Translations under genes and position numbers: made by a program
The notes under the pieces: generated by a model
Database searches by the model: none
Told to the model about the DNA's origin: nothing
What the model saw: the letters and a program-made list of their open reading frames with translations, nothing else
Shown: positions 1 to 5,106 of the stretch, in pieces
How the letters are laid out: every line of letters starts with the position of its first letter
Numbering within the stretch: position 1 is the stretch's first letter
From: a bacterium
Lineage (GTDB): Bacteria > Patescibacteriota > Minisyncoccia > Phycocordibacterales > 2-02-FULL-43-11
DNA length: 5,106 bases
Reading direction: 5' to 3'
Assembly (NCBI GenBank): GCA_021814895.1
Contig: JAKAHN010000061.1
Coordinates: forward strand, 1 to 5,106

Positions 1-1
1 T

Positions 2-1882
2 TCCAGGAATGAAGATGCCGATAAGGAGCGCTCAAAACAAGGTTTTTATCCGCTTTCCAAGTTTGGGAGTGGGGAAGCAGATAGTCCGGTTCGTTCCGAA
101 TGGAATTATGAAAATATGAAAAAAAATAAAAAACCAGAGTCAATAAATTCTCGTAACACATTTTCTTTACTGAAGCAGATTTTGGCCGGCTCAGTGATCC
201 TTTTTTTGGTTTCGGTCGGCATCGCTGCTTATGTTTTTTTGGGCAATCACAATATCGTTTCTACTAAAAATATTTTAATCAATATCAATATGCCGATTAC
301 TGTCCCCGGTGGCGAGCCTTTGCCGGTTGAGGTTTCCATCTCAAATCAAAATAACGTCCAACTCGTTTCGGCCGATGTGGTGATTGAATATCCGAGTGGC
401 GCTCGTCAAGCCGACGATTTAAGCAAAACTCTGACGAGGTATCGCGAATCTATTGGCCCGGTTGGCGTCGGCGTTACGGTGAATAAAAAATATCAAGCGG
501 TGTTTTTCGGCGAGGAAGGAGAGTCGAAAGACATAAAAGTTTCGCTTGAATATAGGGTAAACGGTTCCGATGCTATTTTTACAACAAGCGAGACGAGGAC
601 CGTCAGGCTATCATCCGCTCCGGTTTCCGTTTCTGTTGACGGATCGACTGAAGCGAGCCCGGGAGCAAATTCTGTTTTTACAGTGACGGTTGTCGCTAAT
701 TCCAGTCAAGAAATCCAACATTTGATGCTGGTGGCAGATTATCCTTTTGGTTTTGTCGAGTCAGGCGCTGATCCGAAGCCGACAAGCAATAACAATATTT
801 GGGATCTTGGGGATTTAAGGCCGGGCGCGACAAGAGTGGTAAAAATAAACGGCCAATTTAACGGTAACGAGGGCGACCAGCAGGCCATTCGTTTTTCTGT
901 CGGCAGTCCGGATAAAAATGATAACCGAAAGATAGGGGTGGTCTTTCTTTCCAAAACGTTAACTGTTGCGATAACAAAGCCGTTTATCGGCGTTAACCTG
1001 GTTTTGGGCGGTTCAAACGACCATGAATATGTCACTTCGGCCGGCAGCCCTGTTAGAGCTGATATTGTTTTCAGCAACAATCTTGATACTAAAATTACAA
1101 ATGTTTCGGTGCGGGCGAAGTTAATCGGTACGATTTTTGACCGAAACTCAGTATCTACTTCAGCCGGTTTTTTCCAGTCGATTAACAATGCTGTGATTTG
1201 GGACCAGAAGTCAAAAAGCGATTTGGCGGAAATGGAACCGGGCGATAAAAGAACTTTGAGTTTTTCTTTCAATACTTTGGGTAGCGCCGTGTCTGCCTAT
1301 TCTCCTTCTATGAGCGTTGAGGTGACCGTTACCGGTAACCGTGTTACTTCCTCTGCCGCTACGGAGCAAGTGGAGGCTGTCGCGACGAAAATTATCAAAA
1401 TTGTTTCGGAATTAAGGTTATCTTCCAAGATTTTGTATTCAACCGGACCGTTCCAAAACTCCGGTCCGGTTCCGCCGAAAGCGGAACAACAGACAACTTA
1501 CACCGCTGTCTTATCACTGGTGAATTCCTCAAACGACCTTTCCAATGTCGAGGTTACCACCAGCATCCCGATATATGTCAATTGGCTCGGCAATACCAGT
1601 CCGGACAATGAAAATATAAAATACGATCCGGTCGGCGGAAAAATAATTTGGGATGTCGGGGATTTGAAAGCAGGGGTGCCCAAAGAAGTGAATTTCCAAA
1701 TCTCATTTTTACCTAGTATAAATCAGATCGGTGAATATCCAATTTTACTTAACAAAATCTCGGCTTCCGGTTATGATGGTTTTTCCGGCGTCAATATAAA
1801 CGCTTCGGATTCTGGCCCGTTGGATATCAGCCTGCCGGGCGATTCGGTTTATTCCGCTACTGCCGGCCCGGTTAGCCGATAG
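2..1882 (+). CDS. Membrane-anchored surface protein with repeated Ig-like/DUF11-like beta domains, 5' end outside window
   Basis: Residues are numbered from the ATG at 116. A basic stretch (KKNKK) precedes one hydrophobic segment at about 22-42, predicting a short cytoplasmic tail, one membrane pass and a long outer part. The outer part looks like four beta-rich domains at about 50-168, 170-288, 290-430 and 435-575. Three carry a related signature: NIWDLGDLRPG (227-237), VIWD followed by MEPGD (360-377) and IIWDVGDLKAG (510-520). This resembles DUF11/CARDB-type adhesion or envelope domains; no enzyme motif, sorting signal or C-terminal membrane segment is seen. The frame has no stop from position 2 to 116, and the 38 upstream codons are hydrophilic, acidic and rich in G-starting codons (14 of 38). 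There is no Shine-Dalgarno before 116, so I place the start left of the window. The alternative is initiation at 116, where an ATGA overlap with another open frame exists. Cell-surface function is inferred, and the specific role is unknown. Confidence 0.72.
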   Translation, partial: SRNEDADKERSKQGFYPLSKFGSGEADSPVRSEWNYENMKKNKKPESINSRNTFSLLKQILAGSVILFLVSVGIAAYVFLGNHNIVSTKNILININMPITVPGGEPLPVEVSISNQNNVQLVSADVVIEYPSGARQADDLSKTLTRYRESIGPVGVGVTVNKKYQAVFFGEEGESKDIKVSLEYRVNGSDAIFTTSETRTVRLSSAPVSVSVDGSTEASPGANSVFTVTVVANSSQEIQHLMLVADYPFGFVESGADPKPTSNNNIWDLGDLRPGATRVVKINGQFNGNEGDQQAIRFSVGSPDKNDNRKIGVVFLSKTLTVAITKPFIGVNLVLGGSNDHEYVTSAGSPVRADIVFSNNLDTKITNVSVRAKLIGTIFDRNSVSTSAGFFQSINNAVIWDQKSKSDLAEMEPGDKRTLSFSFNTLGSAVSAYSPSMSVEVTVTGNRVTSSAATEQVEAVATKIIKIVSELRLSSKILYSTGPFQNSGPVPPKAEQQTTYTAVLSLVNSSNDLSNVEVTTSIPIYVNWLGNTSPDNENIKYDPVGGKIIWDVGDLKAGVPKEVNFQISFLPSINQIGEYPILLNKISASGYDGFSGVNINASDSGPLDISLPGDSVYSATAGPVSR

Positions 1883-1925
1883 TTTATAAGATGTGATTTT
1901 AATAATGATTAATTAATTCGGCAAT

Positions 1926-3254
1926 ATGGAGACAAAAGAAAATGACAAAATGGAAAAAATAATCTCGCTTTGCAAGAGACGAGGTTTCGTTTTTCAGGGC
2001 TCGGAAATCTACGGCGGTTTGGCCGGCACCTGGGATTATGGCCCTTACGGCGAAATATTGAAATGGAACATAAAAGATTTATGGTTAAAACGATTTGTCC
2101 GCGATAGGGAAGATATGTATCAGGTTGATGCCGCGATTCTTATGAATCAAAAAGTCTGGCAGGCAACCGGGCATGTTTCCGGTTTTTCCGATCCGTTGGT
2201 TGAGTGCGAAAAATGTAAAAAAAGATTTCGCGCGGATACTCTGATTGATGCCAAAAAATGTCCAAGTTGCGGTGGTAAAATTGGAGCCGAGAAACAATTT
2301 AATATGCTTTTTAAAACCAATATTGGCGCTGTGGAGGATGAAAATTCAATTTCTTATCTTCGTCCTGAAACCGCCCAAGGAATGTTTGTAAATTATAAAA
2401 ATATAATTGATACTTTCCATCCCAAATTGCCTTTTGGTTTAGCCCAGATCGGCAAAGCTTTCAGAAATGAGATAGCCCCGCGAGATTTTTTATTTCGGGC
2501 TAGAGAGTTTGAGCAAATGGAGATTGAATATCTTATCAAACCGCCTAAGGACGATGAATGGAAACCGGTTTTTGAAAGTTTAAAGGAAGAAATGATTAAT
2601 TTTTCAAAAGATATCGGTCTTGATGAAAAACACATTCATCCGATAGAGGTAGCGGAAGCTGACAGAGCTTTTTATTCCCAAAGGACGATTGACGTTGAGT
2701 TTGATTTTCCTTTTGGTCAAAAGGAACTTTACGGTCTGGCCTATCGCACTGATTACGATTTGAAACGACATAGCGAATCAAGCGGGGTGGCGTTGGAATA
2801 TTTAGACGAAGAAACAAAAGAAAAATTCATTCCGCATTGCATTGAGCCATCATTCGGTTTAGACAGAGCTGTTTTGGCGGTTTTGTCAGACGCTTATACC
2901 GAAGATGAAATGAACGGCGAGAAAAGGGTTTATTTGAAATTTTCGCCAAATGTCGCCCCGGTCAAAGTGGCCGTCTTTCCGCTTCTCAAAAATAAGCCGG
3001 ATTTGGTAAGGAAGGCGAGGGAAGTTTATGCGATGCTGAAAAAAGAGTTTGGCAATGTTGAATTTGATGACAACGGCAATATCGGCAAACGCTATCGCCG
3101 GCAGGATGAAATCGGTACGCCGTTTTGCGTTACGATTGATTTTGAAACTATAGAAAAAGACGGGGCGGTTACCGTTCGAGATCGAGACACAGGCAAGCAG
3201 GAAAGGGTGGAGATTGCAAAATTGGAAGAGTTTGTTAAGGGAAAATTTAAATAG
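1926..3254 (+). CDS. glyS: Glycine--tRNA ligase, single-chain homodimeric class II type
   Basis: Cytoplasmic enzyme that charges tRNA-Gly with glycine using ATP. The 442-residue length fits the bacterial alpha2 type, not the separate alpha and beta subunits of the glyQ/glyS type. The N-terminus contains RRGFVFQGSEIYGG (18-31) and GTWDYGPYG (34-42), typical of this family. A zinc knuckle is formed by C94-x2-C97 and C112-x2-C115. PETAQGMF (147-154) is the usual catalytic-core segment. Motif 2 starts at FRNEIAPR (179-186) and continues to REFEQMEIEY (193-202). Motif 3 is EPSFGLDR (307-314). The C-terminal anticodon-binding domain runs from about 343 to 438, with APVKVAVFPL and IGKRYRRQDEIGTPFCVT. 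The start at 1926 has no clear Shine-Dalgarno; a second ATG at 1950 (Met9) would also keep the conserved core. An AATAAT -10-like hexamer (1901-1906) lies in the 43-base gap after the surface-protein gene but has no good -35, so co-transcription is equally possible. No residues appear to be missing. Confidence 0.97.
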   Translation: METKENDKMEKIISLCKRRGFVFQGSEIYGGLAGTWDYGPYGEILKWNIKDLWLKRFVRDREDMYQVDAAILMNQKVWQATGHVSGFSDPLVECEKCKKRFRADTLIDAKKCPSCGGKIGAEKQFNMLFKTNIGAVEDENSISYLRPETAQGMFVNYKNIIDTFHPKLPFGLAQIGKAFRNEIAPRDFLFRAREFEQMEIEYLIKPPKDDEWKPVFESLKEEMINFSKDIGLDEKHIHPIEVAEADRAFYSQRTIDVEFDFPFGQKELYGLAYRTDYDLKRHSESSGVALEYLDEETKEKFIPHCIEPSFGLDRAVLAVLSDAYTEDEMNGEKRVYLKFSPNVAPVKVAVFPLLKNKPDLVRKAREVYAMLKKEFGNVEFDDNGNIGKRYRRQDEIGTPFCVTIDFETIEKDGAVTVRDRDTGKQERVEIAKLEEFVKGKFK

Positions 3255-3275
3255 CAAAATAGCAAAATAAGAAAA
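3252..3275 (+). repeat. Short 8-bp tandem repeat overlapping the glyS stop codon
   Basis: Two exact copies of TAGCAAAA (3252-3259, 3260-3267) are followed by a degenerate third, TAAGAAAA (3268-3275). The first TAG is the glyS stop codon, the second TAG lies one base out of frame, and the third unit begins TAA. It is probably slippage-derived low-complexity sequence, and no function is claimed. Confidence 0.6.
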
Positions 3276-3283
3276 TATTTTAA

Positions 3284-3318
3284 CAAAAGGCCGTCGCGCG
3301 AAGCGCGACGGCCTTTTG
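3284..3318 (+). terminator. Perfect 16-bp GC-rich hairpin, probable intrinsic terminator of glyS
   Basis: The left arm 3284-3299 (CAAAAGGCCGTCGCGC) is the exact reverse complement of 3303-3318, with a three-base loop GAA at 3300-3302. The stem core is almost pure G/C in an AT-rich context, and A4 and T4 tracts flank it, so it could act on either strand. It starts 29 bases after the glyS stop, the expected place for a terminator. The odd point is the T-tract: only four T are present, they lie inside the stem, and GTATGC follows. Termination could therefore be weak, and the hairpin could instead be mainly a 3'-end stabiliser or a dispersed repeat. Confidence 0.75.
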
Positions 3319-3327
3319 TATGCTAGA

Positions 3328-3355
3328 TTGATATTAGGTTCACGCGCAAAATTAT
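3328..3355 (+). promoter_or_regulatory. Weak sigma-70-like promoter candidate upstream of the small ORF
   Basis: TTGATA at 3328-3333 matches the -35 consensus at five of six positions. After a 16-base spacer, AATTAT at 3350-3355 matches TATAAT at four of six. The pair lies just past the glyS terminator hairpin and about 50 bases before the GTG at 3404. In an AT-rich spacer such matches arise easily by chance. Confidence 0.25.
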
Positions 3356-3403
3356 GAAAATGACGAACACAATTCCCGGTGGATTTACCATGGACCATAC
3401 GAG

Positions 3404-3637
3404 GTGTTAGCCAGGTCGCGATTTTCGCAATTCCTGGATTTTTCTGGTATGGAAGTGTCTGGAGAAAGGATTAAGGTTTTGATGGGCACCATTCTTTTTA
3501 ATCCTTGGGAATCTCCCCGTTTGACGGTAAGTGTTAATGGTAAAGAGGCGGTGTGTCTTTTAGTCCCACTGATTGAGAGGATTACCGGACAGAACGGTGA
3601 AGTTCTTTGGGGATGCAGGAATCTTCCGACCAGTTAA
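3404..3637 (+). CDS. Small hypothetical protein, 77 codons, GTG start uncertain
   Basis: I do not recognise this protein. The predicted product has no signal peptide, no membrane segment and no known motif. It is mixed in composition, with hydrophobic patches at IKVLMGTILF and VCLLVPLI and a C-terminal part containing NPWESPRLTVSVNGKEA. Coding character is suggested by purine-first codons (GTA AGT GTT AAT GGT AAA GAG GCG) in the second half, and by the only sizeable open frame between the glyS terminator and the peptidase leader. The frame is open back to 3338 but contains no ATG before 3449. GTG at 3404 is the conventional choice, with GAGG directly on top of it rather than upstream; ATG at 3449 would give a 62-residue product. 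A separate 18-codon frame at 3354-3410 (MKMTNTIPGG to the stop) runs into it, which could mean a frameshifted longer gene. It is transcribed in the same direction as its neighbours. Confidence 0.4.
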   Translation: MLARSRFSQFLDFSGMEVSGERIKVLMGTILFNPWESPRLTVSVNGKEAVCLLVPLIERITGQNGEVLWGCRNLPTS

Positions 3638-3670
3638 TTTGCCAAATGATTTTGGTAGATTTTTTATTTT

Positions 3671-3699
3671 TTTAATTTTTCTGGTAGACTGGTTATAAT
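3671..3699 (+). promoter_or_regulatory. Promoter-like site for the M16 peptidase
   Basis: A perfect TATAAT lies at 3694-3699. At a 17-base spacing upstream, 3671-3676 is TTTAAT, a three-of-six match to the -35 consensus, set in a T-rich run (3660-3680). A start near 3706 would give a leader of about 130 bases that contains the long inverted repeat. The -10 is good and the -35 is weak, so this is a tentative call. Confidence 0.4.
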
Positions 3700-3702
3700 T
3701 GA

Positions 3703-3825
3703 AAATGCAAAAATCAAAATAAAAAATGACAAATAAAAATGTAAAAAACAAGAAAAGCCTTTTTGGTTTTTCATTTTTAAATTTTACATTGTCATTTTAC
3801 ATTTTGATATTTTAATTTTACATTT
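3703..3825. repeat. Long imperfect AT-rich inverted repeat in the peptidase leader, MITE-like
   Basis: Nested complementary blocks pair across a central point. AAATGCAAAA (3703-3712) pairs with TTTTACATTT (3816-3825) with one mismatch. TCAAAAT (3714-3720) pairs with ATTTTGA (3801-3807). AAAATGACAA (3723-3732) pairs with TTGTCATTTT (3789-3798). ATGTAAAA (3739-3746) pairs with TTTTACAT (3782-3789), sharing one base with the previous arm. GAAAAGCC (3752-3759) pairs with GGTTTTTC (3765-3772) through one G-U pair around a T5 loop. The arms also share repeating themes (AAAATG, TCAAAAT, TGACAA). Long inverted repeats of this composition resemble dispersed intergenic repeats that I recall from CPR genomes. 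No transposase is present. It could fold as one long leader hairpin. Confidence 0.6.
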
Positions 3826-3836
3826 AAATAATTACA

Positions 3837-5106
3837 ATGAATTACAATAAAAAAGTCTTACCAAACGGTCTTCGGATTATCACCGTGCCAATGCGCGACA
3901 ACCCGACAGTAACGGTCCTAGTTTTAGTTGAAGCCGGTTCCAAATACGAAACGAAAGAAATAAACGGCATCTCTCACTTCTTGGAGCATATGTGTTTCAA
4001 GGGGACAGTTAAACGGCCGAGAGCGATAGACATCGCGCACGAGCTTGATTCTATCGGCGCCGAATACAACGCTTTTACCGGCAATGAATATACCGGTTAT
4101 TTTGCCAAAGCTTCAGCCGGCCACGCCCCGCTTTTGGTAGATATCGTTTCTGATATTTATCTTAATTCCACTTTGCCGGAAAAAGAAATGGAGAAAGAGA
4201 AGGGGGTGATAATTGAAGAAATCAATATGTATAACGATTTGCCCCAGAAAAAAGTCCAGGATTCTTTTATGAAATTGCTTTATGGCGAACAGCCGGCAGG
4301 TTGGAATATTGCCGGTACTAAAGAGAATGTTGCCAATATGAAAAGAGAAGATTTTGTGTCTTATCGCGACAAATTTTACACTGCGCCGGAAACGCTCGTG
4401 GTTGTTTCCGGTAATTTTAATGAAAAAGAGATGCTTGTTCTCATTGAAAAATATTTCGGAGCCGTTTCTGAAAAAATTGGGGCAGGAAAATCGCCTGTTG
4501 TTGAGAGTCAAACTAAGCCGGAAATTTTGATTGAACCGAAAGAAACCGATCAAACACACTTTATTCTTGGCGTCAGGGCTTTTAACAGTTTTGACAAGCG
4601 AAATCCCGCCCTCAATGTTCTCGCCGGAATATTAGGCGGAGGAATGAGCTCTCGGCTTTTTGAGAAAATGCGAAATGAATTGGGTATTTGTTACTATGTT
4701 TCGGCAGGTTCGGACCTATTTACCGACCACGGTTATTTTGCCGTTTCAGCCGGAGTAAAAAACGCCAGATTGGAAGAGGCGATAAAAGAAGTTATTGCCG
4801 AGCTTAAAAATGTCCGCGATAAAATTGTGACAGACAAGGAGCTTAATAAGGTTAAGGAGTATTTAGTCGGCAGTATGTATCTTGGTTTGGAATCGTCCGA
4901 ATCGCTCGCTGATTTTTACGGTTTTCAGGAAATCATCAGAAAACCGATTAGAAATCCGGAAAAAGTGGCCGAAGAAATCAAATCGGTAACTGCCGAACAA
5001 GTTCAAGCGGTGGTAAAAGAAATTTTTATTGACGGCGGACTAAATCTGGCGCTCATTGGTCCGGCAAAAAATAAAGGCAAACTTGAATCTATTTTGACTT
5101 TTAATT
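3837..5106 (+). CDS. M16-family zinc metallopeptidase (processing-peptidase/PqqL-like), C-terminal end cut by window
   Basis: Zinc-dependent endopeptidase of the pitrilysin/mitochondrial-processing-peptidase clan; the substrate is unknown. The 423 visible residues show the N-terminal KKVLPNGLRIITVP typical of the family. The inverted zinc motif is H47-F-L-E50-H51, and the third zinc ligand is E128, in VIIEEINMY, 77 residues after H51 as in characterised members. The catalytic N-terminal half covers about 1-215. The second M16 domain covers about 225-420 and includes GGGMSSRLFEKMRNELG (267-283), R273 and Y286/Y287, the usual substrate-binding Arg/Tyr region. No signal peptide or membrane segment is present, so a cytoplasmic location is predicted. 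The ATG at 3837 is set by the conserved N-terminus despite no Shine-Dalgarno (leader AATAATTACA). The usual length is about 410-430 residues, and the last residues (LALIGPAKNKGKLESIL) match a family C-terminus, so only a few codons are missing. No partner M16 subunit is visible. Confidence 0.93.
   Translation, partial: MNYNKKVLPNGLRIITVPMRDNPTVTVLVLVEAGSKYETKEINGISHFLEHMCFKGTVKRPRAIDIAHELDSIGAEYNAFTGNEYTGYFAKASAGHAPLLVDIVSDIYLNSTLPEKEMEKEKGVIIEEINMYNDLPQKKVQDSFMKLLYGEQPAGWNIAGTKENVANMKREDFVSYRDKFYTAPETLVVVSGNFNEKEMLVLIEKYFGAVSEKIGAGKSPVVESQTKPEILIEPKETDQTHFILGVRAFNSFDKRNPALNVLAGILGGGMSSRLFEKMRNELGICYYVSAGSDLFTDHGYFAVSAGVKNARLEEAIKEVIAELKNVRDKIVTDKELNKVKEYLVGSMYLGLESSESLADFYGFQEIIRKPIRNPEKVAEEIKSVTAEQVQAVVKEIFIDGGLNLALIGPAKNKGKLESILTFN

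Noticed and set aside
3..119. End of a separate upstream gene in frame 3 with a 4-base ATGA overlap
   Set aside because: Possible but less likely: only 9 of 38 codons start with G against 14 of 38 in frame 2, and the product looks like random basic sequence. Kept as an alternative in the finding on the gene start.
739..1272. 177-codon open frame on the minus strand within the surface-protein gene
   Set aside because: It is antisense to a frame with clear domain structure, has no recognisable family, and is explained by the codon pattern of the + strand.
1328..1339. 12-bp perfect palindrome GTTACCGGTAAC
   Set aside because: It lies inside a coding stretch of Thr/Val/Gly codons with no promoter nearby; a chance restriction-site-like palindrome is the simplest explanation.
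1926..3254. Possible code 25 (TGA read as glycine), considered because GlyRS is present and a CPR origin is likely
   Set aside because: No in-frame TGA is present in the surface protein, glyS or the M16 gene, and stops used are TAG and TAA; nothing requires recoding.
2886..3398. 170-codon minus-strand open frame over the end of glyS and the terminator
   Set aside because: It lies antisense to the conserved anticodon-binding domain and crosses the perfect hairpin; its composition is that of a shadow frame.
3638..3836. CRISPR-like array suggested by repeating AAAATG and TCAAAAT words
   Set aside because: Words are short, irregularly spaced and arranged as inverted arms, not as direct repeats with unique spacers.
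4113..4559. 148-codon minus-strand open frame, rich in Phe, Asn and Ile
   Set aside because: It is antisense to the M16 catalytic domain including E128, and its bias mirrors Lys/Glu-rich codons on the + strand.

Overview
The window reads as a chromosomal segment of a small-genome bacterium, most plausibly a Candidate Phyla Radiation (Patescibacteria, Parcubacteria-like) lineage. The assignment is an inference. It rests on moderate-to-low GC coding sequence, AT-rich spacers carrying long imperfect inverted repeats, no clear Shine-Dalgarno sequence before the best-supported starts, a single-chain glycyl-tRNA synthetase, and an N-terminally anchored protein built from repeated beta-rich extracellular domains of a kind I associate with this group. 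All genes lie on the + strand, and no in-frame TGA occurs in them, so the standard bacterial code fits.

Layout: (1) Positions 2-1882 hold a large single-pass membrane protein whose frame is open to the left window edge; the first visible ATG, at 116, is probably not the true start. (2) After a 43-base gap, 1926-3254 is a complete glycyl-tRNA synthetase with all class II motifs and a four-cysteine zinc knuckle. (3) Positions 3252-3318 hold a short tandem 8-mer that includes the stop codon, then a perfect 16-bp hairpin with a GAA loop, probably a terminator. (4) Positions 3319-3640 contain a weak promoter-like sequence and a doubtful 77-codon ORF with no recognised family. (5) Positions 3641-3836 are an AT-rich spacer with a TATAAT promoter-like site followed by an imperfect inverted repeat of about 120 bases, which would fall in the leader of the next transcript. 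(6) From 3837 to the right edge runs a nearly complete M16-family zinc metallopeptidase with an intact HxxEH active site and no stop codon inside the window.

The genes do not form an obvious single pathway: an envelope protein, a translation enzyme and a peptidase. The first two may be co-transcribed, ending at the hairpin. The peptidase appears to have its own promoter. I found no CRISPR array, tRNA, rRNA, transposase or clear defence system. The items most worth a second look are the inverted repeat ahead of the peptidase, the GC-rich hairpin, the unclassified small ORF and the repeat-domain surface protein.
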